Shown in pieces: positions 22,379 through 34,189 of a stretch of 64,000 nt of DNA. The DNA lies in assembly GCA_021234155.1 (NCBI GenBank), contig JAJEKV010000550.1, positions 62,001-126,000 of the forward strand. Direction: 5' to 3'. The position numbers were made by a program, and so were the translations under genes. A model generated the notes under the pieces. It worked only from the letters and a program-made list of their open reading frames with translations. It did not search any database and was not told where the DNA came from. The DNA is from Isoetes taiwanensis. Taxonomy: Eukaryota; Streptophyta; Lycopodiopsida; Isoetales; Isoetaceae. The stretch's first letter is position 1. The number at the start of each line of letters is the position of its first letter.

Positions 22379-24676
22379 CTATGCACATGAAATCTCCTGA
22401 TCATGTTCTGCATTATCATAGTCAAATGATGCATAGATATTCGATAGCAGCACGTATGCTCCAACATTGTCTGGGTCCAAGTCGCAAACGTGCATAGCTA
22501 TGCGATGTCCTCGTTTCAAGTCCCCACAATTTCTACAAGCACCAAGCAAGGCCGTCCAAGCAATTGGACAAAATTGAATTGGAATATTGTGGACAAAATC
22601 TTCTGCTTCATCTAATAAACCATCACGCCCAAGAAGATCGATAATGCATCCCTGATGCTTTGTCTCCAATGTCAGGTAATAACCTCTTGACATTGTGACA
22701 AAGTAATTCAGCCCCTCATTAAAAAGACATGCATGACTGCATGCAGAAAGCACACTAATGAAGATGACACTATTTGCCTTCAAGCCTCTAAGTTGCATAT
22801 CATAGAAAAGTAGGAGGGTCTCCCTACCACGCCCATGTTCTGCATATGCTGTAAACATTGCTGCCCATAATATTACGTCATTAGTACATATAGAGTTGAA
22901 TATTATGCAAGCCTCATCCAAACACCCACATTTTCCATACATGTTGATAAGTGCAGTCCCCACAACCACATCCAAATGAAAACCTTTCCCAATAATGTAT
23001 GAATGCAACAGGCGCCCTTCAGTGGGGGCAGTTGGAATGGCAAAGGCATCAAGTATGGTACTCAAGGTGCTTTGGTCTGGAACAATCCTTACCTGTTGCA
23101 TTTGTCCAAATAAGCTAAGAACCTCCTTGTGGAATTCATGCTGTGCATATGCTGCAAGCATCGAGTTCCATGCTACAATATTTGGCACATGCATGACTTC
23201 AAAAACCCTACATGCATCACACAAGTTCCTACACTTTCCATACATATTCACAAGAGAACCTTCCATCATTATATCATGCTCCATGCCCCTAGAAAGGATG
23301 CAAGCATGTATAACCTTACCTACACTAGGAATTGCAGGCGATGAACATGCCTTCAGAATGGATATAAAGGTTACTTTGTCTGGCTGCACCCCTTCTTGCT
23401 GCATTAGGTGAAACAAATGCAGCGCCTTTCTATTATCCTCAAGTTGCACATATGCTGTCATCAAAATATTCCAGAGGACCACATTCTCTTTAGAAATTGC
23501 ATCAAAGAGTTCATGTGCTGTGTACAAATCACTGCATTTCCCATACATGTTAACAAGGGCTATTCCAATTGTACCATCCATATGAAATTGATCATTGACT
23601 ATGCAAGCATGCAACATCTTTCCCCCTGCAAGTGCAGCTGATCCCTCATATGCATTAAGCAGTGTTATAAAGGTGGTTTCAGTTGGTTGCATACGTTGAA
23701 ACTTCATTTCTTCAAACAATTGGAAGGCTTCGACAAGGTGCGCATATTTGACATATGTCGCAATCATGGCATTCCAAGTTACTACAGTTTGCCTGGACAT
23801 TGTCCTGAACATATCCCATGCATTAGAAACTCCTCCACAGTTTCCATACATACTAAGAATAGCAGTCATCACAACAACATCTGGATCTGATCTAATAACC
23901 AATATGCATGCATGGAGTAGCTTTCCTTCTCCCAAATTGGAAGCAGTTTTAAGAATTGTCATAAATGTTAGTTTATTGGGTATTATTCCTTCATATAGCA
24001 TTTTCAGGAATAGATGAAAGGCTATTTTCGCATGTTCATGTTGAACATACATACAAATGATGGTGTTCCAAGTTACAAAATTTTGTTTAGGCATCAAATT
24101 AAAAACTTTCTGCGCATCCTCTAGGCTTCCACACTTGCCATACATGTTCACAAGAGATGTAGCCAAAGTAATATCAAGCTTTAGACGATCAATAATAAAC
24201 GAATGGATCAGTTTAAGTTCAGCAAGCTTCAAGGAAGACTTACACGATTTCAATATATTTAAAAACATGACGTTTTCACCCTCTTTCACTTCAAAGTTCA
24301 TTTGTTGTAATAGCTGAAACGCTTGGTTAAAATGACAGCTTTCAGTATACGCTTTTATCATAGCATCTGCAGCAAAAACATCCTCGGGATGCATATTGTT
24401 GAACACAGCTTTGGCATCTTCTAGTGCTCCACACTTGCCATACATGTCTATAAGAAACCTTCCTAATTGAGGATTCTTGCCCTGCTCAGCAGGGACTACA
24501 ATAACTGCATGTATTCTCTTCCCTTCAGGTAATGACTTCATATTCCCACATACCTTTAAGGCAGACACAAACGTAGAAACACTCTCATCTGTTTTGGGTT
24601 GATCACTACTTCGTTCCAATGGCTTCTGATCAGAAACCAAAGGGGCATAAACTTCATATTGATCTTTTATCATCAT
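22379..24676 (-). CDS. PLS-class pentatricopeptide repeat protein, E-type, 765 aa
   Basis: Intronless 765-codon reading frame, the only convincing intact gene here. PPR proteins bind organelle RNA one base per repeat and direct editing, splicing or stability in plastids or mitochondria. A MYGKC-like core recurs at residues 78, 178, 277, 377, 478 and 579, each about 100 residues apart. That gives six P-L-S triplets, each with a HA/HS.I motif, a WN..(M/I) motif and a final P motif (V.P...TF..IL.A). Residues 675-700 hold a degenerate S motif (LLGRDGLLDEAEDF). Residues 707-750 are a clear E1 motif (WTALLGACRNCGDL, YVLLSNIYAS). The E2 motif is lost and no DYW deaminase domain follows, so if active it would need a partner enzyme. 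The N terminus has no obvious transit peptide. An in-frame TAG lies 10 codons upstream beside an acceptor-like ttgctag, so an upstream targeting exon is possible. Confidence 0.9.
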   Translation of the reverse strand: MMIKDQYEVYAPLVSDQKPLERSSDQPKTDESVSTFVSALKVCGNMKSLPEGKRIHAVIVVPAEQGKNPQLGRFLIDMYGKCGALEDAKAVFNNMHPEDVFAADAMIKAYTESCHFNQAFQLLQQMNFEVKEGENVMFLNILKSCKSSLKLAELKLIHSFIIDRLKLDITLATSLVNMYGKCGSLEDAQKVFNLMPKQNFVTWNTIICMYVQHEHAKIAFHLFLKMLYEGIIPNKLTFMTILKTASNLGEGKLLHACILVIRSDPDVVVMTAILSMYGNCGGVSNAWDMFRTMSRQTVVTWNAMIATYVKYAHLVEAFQLFEEMKFQRMQPTETTFITLLNAYEGSAALAGGKMLHACIVNDQFHMDGTIGIALVNMYGKCSDLYTAHELFDAISKENVVLWNILMTAYVQLEDNRKALHLFHLMQQEGVQPDKVTFISILKACSSPAIPSVGKVIHACILSRGMEHDIMMEGSLVNMYGKCRNLCDACRVFEVMHVPNIVAWNSMLAAYAQHEFHKEVLSLFGQMQQVRIVPDQSTLSTILDAFAIPTAPTEGRLLHSYIIGKGFHLDVVVGTALINMYGKCGCLDEACIIFNSICTNDVILWAAMFTAYAEHGRGRETLLLFYDMQLRGLKANSVIFISVLSACSHACLFNEGLNYFVTMSRGYYLTLETKHQGCIIDLLGRDGLLDEAEDFVHNIPIQFCPIAWTALLGACRNCGDLKRGHRIAMHVCDLDPDNVGAYVLLSNIYASFDYDNAEHDQEISCA

Positions 24677-24689
24677 TATGGGTGAAAGG

Positions 24690-25650
24690 ATTATTCCAGT
24701 CTAGCAAGAATGAAAAATTGGTAAACAATTCAAATGAAATGCCCGCAAGTAAGACAGAATAAATACCATGCTGCACGATCCCATTATGCTGGAATAAGCT
24801 GAAATTGGAAAAATGCTCTGCGCGAAGGTGTGTTGATATGATCCCAACAAATTTCTGGCTGCACAATATGGACGGCCATGTCCTTCGTCGATTGCCCATT
24901 TGCCACCATAGATAGTGTTGGCGTCGCATTATAGTTTAGAGGAGGTAATTTATCTTATCAACAACATTACATCCTCGTCGGATAAATGCTGCACTGCTGC
25001 CACTTTAAAAGTGTGGACTTTCTGGTTTTTTCGCCCAAAGGTTTATGATTAGCATGTTTTTCGCATTGGAATTGGAAGAAACACGACATGTGTTCTACAG
25101 AATGCCTCAACCACTATTTTCATGGACTTCCATGATTGCATCATATTGCGTACTTTTGTCTTGATTAAGGATTTTTGCTATTAATATGCAAATTTGTTTC
25201 TATTTTGTTTGCAGCTTTAAGGATTTTTTACTGGAAGAAATTAACACTCTAGTAAAACAAGGTGCTGCGCACAGAGGGTTGCTCTATGTCGAATGTAGAT
25301 CCCCTACATTCAACATAGAGCATATGGTTTTTTATAACAACTAAAGTGACTATTTCTTCACTTCATGTGACTTAAACTATCATAATCAGCTAATAAATAA
25401 TCTTTCCGACGATGCTCCACTTCAAAAACATTGAGACAAGTTTGCACTGCTATTCTAGCCTTATTTGAACATGTTCTGTGTATTAGTATCATCTGTGTCT
25501 TGTGAAATTCAGGTATAAAACATGTCTCACTTTTCCATGTGTGCAGGTTTTGTATGTGCCCTTAAACTTGCAGGCCACATATTCCTTGAAAGGGCAAGAT
25601 CACTTGTTTTTCACATTTTCAATTAAATTTAGATTTTTCAATAGTCTTAA
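24690..25650. other. PPR gene upstream region and non-coding sequence
   Basis: The region 5' of the PPR gene. A minus-strand frame at 24,654-24,929 (starting MRRQHYLWWQ) overlaps the PPR start in another frame; it might supply a spliced leader exon but nothing proves it. The perfect hairpin at 25,281-25,321 is listed separately. Confidence 0.4.
25281..25321. repeat. Near-perfect 18-bp stem hairpin
   Basis: gctctatgtcgaatgtag at 25,281-25,298 pairs with 25,304-25,321 with a single mismatch or wobble, around a 5-base loop. The upstream bases ggtgctgcgcacagagg resemble 17,430-17,447. This suggests the end of a repeated element rather than a microRNA precursor, whose stem would be longer. Confidence 0.7.
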
Positions 25651-25660
25651 GTCTGAGGCT

Positions 25661-25897
25661 TCAAGTCCCTGTTAGCATAGCCTCAAGAGCTGGTATCAAG
25701 GGCAAAGTTGTTCTCTCAATTTTGTTTGTCAGATCCTTCTCCATGAGCTCTAGTACAAGTACTCTTTCTGTGGTATGGCCTAATATCTGAACAACATGAT
25801 GTGAAGCAGCCTTTAATAATCGATCAAACCTTGAGGCAATCCTTGACACATTGTTCAGGCATCCATAGTGTATTTGGTGAAGATGTTCAGAGGCCAT
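25661..25897 (-). pseudogene. Possible protein-kinase N-lobe fragment
   Basis: The minus strand encodes RLLKAASHHVVQILGHTTE followed by RVLVLELMEKDLTNKI. This fits the H-x-V-V-Q-x-L-G motif (beta-4) and the beta-5/hinge (vLVlELMEkdL) of plant serine/threonine kinases. The glycine loop, catalytic HRD and DFG motifs are absent, and the frame stops at 25,661. I infer a truncated kinase relic. Minus-strand frames at 26,020-26,290 and 26,241-26,492 could be further debris of the same gene but show no motifs. Confidence 0.4.
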
Positions 25898-25899
25898 TA

Positions 25900-26895
25900 G
25901 TTGAGAGATGAGCTTGGCCCCCTTTTTGCAAGGCCATCAAAACAATGATATCATAGTGTATTTGGTGACGGTTTTTGAAATTTTAAAGCAGAGTTCTAGT
26001 CCCAAAAATAATAGTTCTACTAACATGAAAGGCACAGCAATGCACGGCCTTGGAGACTCCTGCAGATAGGGCAGTACTCAAAAAAGATGGACGTGTACCC
26101 TGGAATCAAACATATCTTTGTTTGACAACGTTTTCTCTTTGTTTGACAACATTTTTTCTCAATGGGAAGTGCAGATGGATATATTGCTATTTGTTGGAGC
26201 ACAAGATGAGGATGACAAAGTGGAGTAGGATTACAGATTCTTAGGGATTGAGAAGCAAGAAGGTGCAAAATACACACAAATATAGCCAATCAACGGGTAT
26301 GTTCCACCATCTGTTCATATTTTTTGAAATTGGTTTGTCCTTTGAGAAGCTATTTTTTCTACTGAACTCCAGTGATAGTATCTTAGTACCAATATGACCA
26401 TCAAAGAACATCCAAATGCTTCGAAGCCTGCTTAAAATGTGGCAAATCACAACTTCAACTGGAAGTCTCTCATCTGGGCTGCATACTGGCATCCTTCTCG
26501 TAATACTTTTTGTACATCAAGGAATTTGCAAAGAATTTATCACATATATCTTTAGATTAGGTCTATAATACAAGAAGCCTTAACAAGACCTAAGTATATC
26601 TTCATTTATATTTAAATGACTCATTACGGTTAAAGACTTCAATAACTAAGCAGATGTTGGTTGCTTTGTATATGCCATCATGTTCATCAGCACATGATCT
26701 AGAAATTTAGCAAGGGCGACGAAATTATCGACCTTAAGATTGGGGTTTGAAGCAATTTGTAAAAGATAGCCATCATGAGTGATTCTGAAGAGCCGACACT
26801 ATTATATTCATATACAGTTTGAGGTCTGAATTCATCATTTTTCTGTTGCAAGCAATTTATAACAATTTGTGTATACAGTTTCTAGTATGTACCTG

Positions 26896-26939
<44 letters not shown>

Positions 26940-28060
26940 GACAAAGCAATGTTGCACGTCAAGTTGCTAATCTCTCTGCTCCTGAGATGATGTGTTATTA
27001 TCCTTATACTTCTCTCAAATGTGTTTGATCACCATGGTACTTTGTCTCTATGAATTGATGTTTGTTCATTAAAGAATGATTTAATGTTTGTTCATTCTGT
27101 AGCTGTCAAGAAAGATCAGTCTGCTGCAATAAAGAAAACATTTTTAAAATTAAAGTATTTTGAAGATGAGCTGCTTTCAGACTCTGAGTTGTTTTATTGT
27201 AGAAGCAATTCTAGAGCCCCCAGTGAGCTGGCATACCAAAATGGAATGATTGTTTTTTGATCAAGGGTTCAAAGAAGCATTTGCAGTATTGCAAAATAGA
27301 GAGATATATGCAGAACATACAATACTGGCAGAAGATGCCAATCACCTGCTGCAGTACCTCAAGGCTTATTCTCAAGGCCTTTTAATGTCTTTGCCTGTCG
27401 GAGGATAGGGTTTGATGACAAGATTTTGGCTATGGCTTGATCCTTTCCCTAGGCACCCAAGAAATTCATATAAAACAATGGCATATGAAATTCAAATTTA
27501 TCGGTCAGCACTGGCAATCTCATATAAGTGCAAGGCCACCATCATGAGCACTTTATATTCCTAGCCTTGAAGCTGACCTCCCTGATTTGAGAGTCTGCGG
27601 ACTAAGCTTTAATGCTATTGAAAAAGCATGGCAAAACCCACATGGACCTATCAAACCATACATGCTTCTGCAGTTAGATGTTAATTACGTTTATTCCGGT
27701 GTGCTGCCAAGATTTTCATTTCTGTGCAGGCACATACCTTTAGGAAACCTCCAATGTTAGACATGTGTTTTATTCTGTAAATTCCTCTTGTTCTCAGTAT
27801 GGAAATATCTAGCTTTGTCTTGTCATAGGCTAACTATGAGCCCTACCTAAATTTTAGCTTCAGCCTCTGGCACACTGTGTGAGTGGTCAAAAGTTTGAAC
27901 CTTCATAACTTGAGCTAGGCAGCTCTAAATCACCTAAAATTTGTTGTAATAGGACCATTAGCAGTCTAAAACCCATTTATGACATCAAATTAGACTAGAA
28001 ATGTTATACTTCATCTCAAAATGACCAAAATTGCTCAAACCCTAAATTTTTCTTTCCAAA
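25900..28060. other. Unrecognised sequence with a 44-base poly(A) tract and a possible small exon
   Basis: A long A tract lies at about 26,890-26,935. On the + strand 27,105-27,260 reads VKKDQSAAIKKTFLKLKYFE and stops soon after. It follows a possible acceptor (tctgtagctgtcaag region) and might be an exon of an unknown gene. No named function is supportable. Confidence 0.3.
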
Positions 28061-28072
28061 CTAGGGTTTGTC

Positions 28073-28081
28073 TATAAATAG
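28073..28081 (+). promoter_or_regulatory. TATA box-like element
   Basis: TATAAATAG preceded by an aaactagggtttg string and followed about 30-50 bp later by a pyrimidine-rich cacaagttcttctctcagct. This is a canonical plant core promoter layout. No clear coding gene follows, so it may be the promoter of a decayed LTR element. Confidence 0.4.
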
Positions 28082-28299
28082 AAGCAATACCCCAATTGGG
28101 ACCTCACAAGTTCTTCTCTCAGCTCAAAGTTGATACCTTACTCTTGGATAGAAGTAGTCAAGAACATTCCTTTGTTATACTCATCTAGACCCTCAGCATA
28201 GCCACATAAGCTCAAATATTGGTACATCACTTCTTCTCATGCCAGGGGCGTAGACCTTGACCTAATTGTTGTCTTTCCAATAGAATTTGACTTAGCTAC

Positions 28300-31200
28300 C
28301 ACATTGACACTTCCTATTGCTAGGATAGCCAGAAAGGAGCTAGAGTCTAGAGCTTCCCAAATCACACTATGTGTAGAGTATTAGACCCCCTCCAAACCAA
28401 CCTTTGCTATGATCTCAGAGTATGTCCCAAACATCATGAAGGCTTTGTAAAGAAAGCTCAGTTCATGCCAAGACCACATGTCCTAACATCCATAGACTTG
28501 AAGGCTATAGGTATATCTCTATTAATACCGACCGAGCCATCTTGCTTGCTCATAGAGCCCAGAATGTAATAGGAGAGCCCTTCAAGTAGTCATTTGATCT
28601 GAACCTTTAGACTCTATGATATATGAGCGTTTGCTTTTGGAGTACGAGGCTAGAGCCACAGAAGAGCAAAAGCAAGGGTCAGTATAAATAGGCTAAGTTT
28701 AGACTAAGGGAAAAATAGTGAGTCAAATGAACATTTTAATAAAGTTGGAGTGGAAATTATGCACTGGCATCAAGAGTCCACATAAAAAGGGTTGAAGAAT
28801 CGTTTGAATATAAGACCCTAGTGGAATATGGTGTTAAGTTCATAATTAGCCACCAAAGAACCCTTGAAAATGAAAAAAAATTCAAAAATTACGGGGGGAG
28901 GGGGTCACCATTAATAAGGGTGGTTCATAAAATAGTAATAATGACCCGACAATATTTTTCAAGTGTGTGAGCATCTTTCCTTTCTAAATCTCATTTTACC
29001 CTCTTTTCCCTAATTTTGCCCTAAGCCAACCTCGACAAACGAAACGAGTAGTACAGAGCACCATTGGCCTATCAGCAATCTTCATCGAATAGAAGACATA
29101 TGTTAATGATCTGCATCAAGAACCTCCTGGACTATCAAGAACCCGGCTGCCACATCCACGAGCTCACAGTAGAAAGAAGATCTCGACCCCTTCACCGACT
29201 CGACGCACATGAGTTCAAATGGAAGAACACAAGGCAAAAACATACAAGTGCAGGAGTATGTCGAACAGGAAAGTCTAGATTAGCATCACGAGTTAGGGTT
29301 AAAGACTATAATCTTCCGTAGAAACGACAATTCATAGTAACACAGGAGCACATAGGAACTGGAGGGAAGACCACCAGGATCTCGCAGCCTAGCAGCTCAA
29401 GCGGATGTCAAGCAACGTCAACAAAAGATGCAACAAAGCTAGACAATAACAAAACACCCAAGTCTAGCCATGACGAGCTCCTAGATCGGTTGCACTAGTA
29501 GGAAGATGGTAATGACTTCATCGATTTCAAAAATAGGGGATCATGATAGAGGAAGGAAAGGAGACACATAACATGGGAGGAACATCTCCGACTTGAAGGC
29601 ATATATCAGCATCAGGGGCAAGATCAAGGAGGAGGATAATCGGTTCGAATAAGAGTTCCAGATCCAAAAACGCCTGCAGACCCATGGAAGAACGACTCTA
29701 GTGCTTCAGTCAAGTAGTTCGAGACTCGAGTGGACCCGACCCAAAGGACAGAGGAGCCGACCTAGCCAAAACTAGAAACCACTCAAAGGCAACTTGGAGG
29801 AGCGATAGAATGTGCAATGGAGACGACCACACTTCCAGGCATAGGGGAGGCATCTCGCAACGAAGCAAAGTCCAAGCAACAGGAGTCACGCTAAAAAAAA
29901 TTCAACCTGCAGAGGAATGACATTATCTACCTGCCGATCGCCATCTCAGAGCTTTGAAGGCATGCAAGAATGCCCATTTGCAACAACCAGGTGATCTTAC
30001 TCAAGTGATCAATGGCACCACACATCTTCAACCTTGCAATGGCATACCACATATAGGGATGCCAAGCGGTCACGGCACTCCACATGATAGGTAACACATT
30101 AAGGAGGAGCATTTTCCACTCAAGGGAAACATTCTTCGCAACTTGGGATGACGACCTCAGATCAGACGCGAAGGTCAATTATAGTAGCAGCACCTCAAGG
30201 GACCTCGGAGTTAACCAGAATGAGGAATATGCAGCAAAACTGAAGAATCCAACACAATAGGAGGAGGGGAAATCCCATAGGAGTATAAACATTTAGGTAT
30301 ATCCTCTTAGGTAATACGAAAAAGTGGATGAATTAAAATCCCAATATAATTATATACTTTTAACATTGCCCGATGTTGCCGGGCTTTAGCAACAATAGAT
30401 TATGTTGAAAATGTTGTGTCGGCCCTCCAAAGTTTATTCCTAAATCATCAACTGTTTAAGAGTAGTCATCGTTAGTAGTCACCATATGGGAATTGGAAAA
30501 TGCTATGACAACTCTTTCTATAGGAAATTTGAAGCACAATCGCGGCATGAACGTATTAAAGGTGTGCAATAATTATTGGCATTGAATGACACAAACCATG
30601 CAATCGTAAAACTTCCATGTATTTGAAGTTGAATGCACCTAAACATTTTGATCATACGCCACTACAATCTTATTAAGTAGGTTCTCTTTGTTTGTGGAAT
30701 GACCATATGAAAGCCAGATAATGTTGCCTTCGCATTTTGCAATCACCTTGAACTCCATGTTTCAAAGGGACTCTCATCCTCCTTGAGACTTACCTTAGGA
30801 AGAGGATGTGCAAGGTGATTTTGATTTTTGCTATTTTTGCAATAGCGTTCTATGTTAAAATTGGTATCTAAATATTGTGTACCCTACCTGTAGATTTGAC
30901 ATAGGATTCAACGTTTTGTCTTTAGAAGGTGCTTTATTTACGCCATAGTAAAATTACTAAAACGAATGACTTGATATATGAGTTGGGATTCAACATTTTG
31001 TCTTTAAAAGTTGCTTTATTTATGCCATAGTAAATTTACTAAAACTAATGACTTGATATATGAGTTGACATAAGGCGCTAATAATGTATCAATTGGCAAT
31101 GCCTTTCAACTTCATCAATGTATTGGAAGATGTAAAAGACCCTTGTCGTAAGCCCAGTTCGGTGGATGGACATGCCAACTAATGTTGGTTACATTTGGTT

Positions 31201-31740
31201 AAAGCAGTGCCCAAGGTTATCGAGCATACCTACAGTTTTAAGCAAAGTAGCCATGCATGGCAGCCATGACATATGTACAATGCCTTTGTAAAATTTTCAA
31301 AGGGGGCCAAAAGAAAAAAATGGAAGCATTCTTACAACTTCCGGGTGTTGCAATGAAGTGGCTGAATAAGGCAGATACTCTGTTGGGATGAACGCAACAA
31401 AAGCTAGATGGTTAGAAATAATCAATCCCCCACAATGTGGATAAAATGCTGCTAATCACATCTATCATAATCTGTATATTTTTTTCTTTTTCTTTTTGTA
31501 GTGGAATAAATGGAAAAGTACATCCTCTCTTTTTACACCTTCTACAGTTGTGATCTTAAAGATGCACCTGCAACATTAAAAATGAGATATTTAGTTTATG
31601 AGAGAGAGAAAATATCTTGTAATGATTATTGACGTTATTTTGAAGCAAGAGCCTTACCAACACCATTTCTAATGCGCCAGCTGGTGCACAACCATTTTTA
31701 TTGATTTGGCAAAATGGCAAGGAATCAAATGCATAAACTT
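28300..31740. other. Transposon-like but unassigned sequence
   Basis: 29,000-30,250 is purine-rich and higher in GC than its surroundings, as expected of an old retroelement body, but frames are short. The minus strand at 29,927-30,178 encodes LEWKMLLLNVLPIMWSA and LLQMGILACLQSSEM, loosely like the region after the reverse transcriptase core of plant LINEs; too weak to assert. The 82-bp tandem pair at 30,904-31,066 is listed separately. Confidence 0.3.
30904..31066. repeat. 82-bp tandem duplication
   Basis: Units 30,904-30,985 and 30,986-31,066 share ggattcaac.ttttgtcttt, the catagtaaa.ttactaaaac string and gacttgatatatgagttg, with a handful of substitutions. Non-coding. Confidence 0.9.
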
Positions 31741-31749
31741 TAGAGACTT

Positions 31750-32120
31750 GGGACATTGCATGACTCCAGCCACTAAGAATTGATGCAGCATATACAATAA
31801 AGTCCTAGTCACAGATTTCTAAGAACATGTAAACTGTAAACTCAAGATAACACGTAGAGGGCTATAGTAAAACTTAAAGATAGCATGTAGATGGTTATAT
31901 TAAAAAGTACATGTTTGGTGTCTTGATTGATTCTTGAAATACTTTCCAAGCGCCTCCCACAACTTTGCACATCCCATGCAATTTAATGGTTGAATTTAGA
32001 AAGGTCATAACCTTTAAGTCCATTTGTAGCTTGTCGATTTCTGCAAAACATGGACATAGAATATGATGGTAAGCTCAGTCTTGATCACAGAATGAAATGC
32101 AGTAAGAATAAAGAAATGGT
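31750..32120. repeat. Dispersed repeat related to 50,057-50,260
   Basis: Shared landmarks are ctccag(c)cactaagaattgat, aagtcctagtcaca.atttct, aagaacatgtaa, agataaca, tatggacatagaatatgatg, and a taagctcagtc/taagcccagtc match, ending at a gcagtaagaa string. The copy here is followed directly by the retroelement fragment at 32,121 onward, which probably inserted into it. Confidence 0.65.
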
Positions 32121-33224
32121 TTCTTGGCGCCACGCCCCGCTTAGGCTAGGGCGGCACAGGGAAGGAGGGCCCTCCTATCCTCTTTTTCCTAAGATCGCCG
32201 CTTAGACCCTCTTGCAAACCAGATACTATGATCCGATGCTAGTGGGGTTTGCCGATGCGCCAGAAGATTTTCTTCTTCAAAGAAATTGCTGATTTGATTC
32301 TGAAGCAGCTTCAAGGCGGTCTTGTGGATTCGGCCTGGTAAGCCACTAACGTGGCATTTTGCTCTCAATCTTTTTAAGAATGATGATTTGTTAAGCAAAT
32401 CACAACCGAAAGGGCGAAAGTCTATAAGGTGGAGCAAGAATTGAAGCCGAATTCATAAAGAGAGCGTTTTTGGGTCTGTTTGGCGAGTCTTTTTAGTTGG
32501 ATCTTCTATCCATTTGTTTTTCCCCTCCTCTTGCTCTTCTTTTTGCTAGCGGAAAGATCTAGGGATGTTTTCTTGAAAGGAGCAGAGTAAATTCTTGATC
32601 TTAAATTTACGCTTTTAAAACGGGATGTTAGATTATTTGAGATCGCCGAGCTAGGGATTTGAGTGTGTCCAGAAGACTTCCATATCAAGACCCGGATATC
32701 ATGAGCCGTAATTTAGGGAGAGTTCTCGGGCCGGGTCAGGTGTCTAGCCTATCTGGGTTGGTATTTGGAGCATCCCGACAATCAAAGACATCTTACTTTA
32801 ATCTCACATTTGGTTGTAAATTTTGTTGAATTTGTTCATAGTTTGAAGCATATTTGCTTCTTCCGAAAGTAAAGGAGATTGCTCAAAGTTATTCCACATC
32901 TCTTTTCTCTTCATTTCTATTTCGCAAGAGGTTTTCTTGGAGCATTCAAGATCCGTTTGTAGCTTGTGGAAAATGGGCATTTGGATCCTATAGTATTACA
33001 TTTTAATTGGGAAGATGTTAATCTTTGTAGTAATTGGTTAGACAAGAAGAAGAGGTTGAGAGAGGCTCATGTGTACTTTAGAATTAGACATATTCGATCC
33101 GTAAGGGATCATTTGTACGTAAACTATATCTGATCCATGAGGGATCTTTGTATTGTATTGTAATTTTTCCTATCTGATCAATACAATAACTTCTTACCTT
33201 CAAAAAAAAAAAAAAAAAAAAAAA
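32121..33224 (+). mobile_element. Non-LTR (LINE-type) retroelement 3' end, second copy, poly(A)-tailed
   Basis: Related to 12,230-13,039 from about 32,405 onward, ending tatctgatcaatacaataac, a short tail and poly(A) at 33,202-33,224. The extra 5' part (32,121-32,404) is GC-richer. Many words here read cgg or ccgg where the other copy has cag or ctg (for example gacccggatatc versus gaccagatatt). This resembles the CAG/CTG effect seen in the large duplication, but these copies are diverged anyway. No intact protein. Confidence 0.6.
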
Positions 33225-33658
33225 TCAGTCCACACTAGCCGGGCAAAGAACCTACTAGTCGTGACATCTACATTGGGTCAATCCCCATTGTAGTCTTATC
33301 TCGCCCATACTAGGAACTAGTTCCCCCGATGGCATCATCATCATCTCGTAACCATGGGTCTTTGGTCTAGAGCCGAGTAAACTAAATATTTAAATTATTG
33401 AAACAATATAATCCCAAGTGGGTCCATAAGTAAGTAGATAATGTCAAACATATTATATTGACCTTAAACATGTAAGCACTGCCAAATATACCCACTAATC
33501 TTTTATGTTCTCATTTATTCGTGTCTTTTTATGAAAGTCACATCGTTAGATCATTGCCAACTAATTTGTTTTTAACACTATATTCATGAGCCATACTCTG
33601 TTATGACCTTTATAAGTATCTATCCATTAAGTTCTAATACGATTTTGAAGCAAAAATC
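33225..33658. other. Left flank of duplicated copy 2
   Basis: About 430 bp between the poly(A) tract and the duplicated block. No frame and no match to the rest of the window was noticed. Because the window starts inside copy 1, the equivalent flank of copy 1 cannot be compared. Confidence 0.4.
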
Positions 33659-34189
33659 ACTATCTCCAATATGTAGCATAATAACAGGGGGTTTTCTTTG
33701 TGTTTTTGTACGTTTTTCACAAAGGTTTTCCTAAGATTTCATGGCGTATTCGAATGGATGTACTAATGCGTACATCTAGAGTGCATCATTTCTTAGTCGT
33801 TGATTTAGGTTTTTTTTTCAATGGTCCAACATCCAAGGGCTCACAACAAGAGCCCTCTTTTTTATTTTAGGGGCTGAACATGCAAGCCTCGTGGATAGCA
33901 TTTTAGGCACGAAACTTGCAAATGCAACAACAAGTCGCGGAACCATTTAAAGAGATCGCCGTTGGAGGAGAGAAGCTTCTTCATAAAAATGGTGGCGATT
34001 TTATAAGGCGTGTTGTGGGTCGGATTCAAGCGAGGTCTCATAGAGCCTCGATGGTGGGAAGCTTCTAAGCAAACTACTCTTATATTCCAATCAGGTCGGG
34101 GCTTCGGGCGATTCTTCTTTACAAATCCAACTATGGCCAAAACCTTCTCTTCGCCTTAAAGGCGAACTTTTGCACAACCCGGAGATGTC

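Noticed and set aside
22995-24317. Several + strand frames of 67-138 codons
   Set aside because: All are antisense shadows of the PPR gene.
25281-25321. microRNA precursor
   Set aside because: The stem is only 18 bp and there is no extended pairing beyond it.
30904-31066. CRISPR-like or satellite array
   Set aside because: Only two adjacent units with no spacers; a simple tandem duplication in plant DNA.
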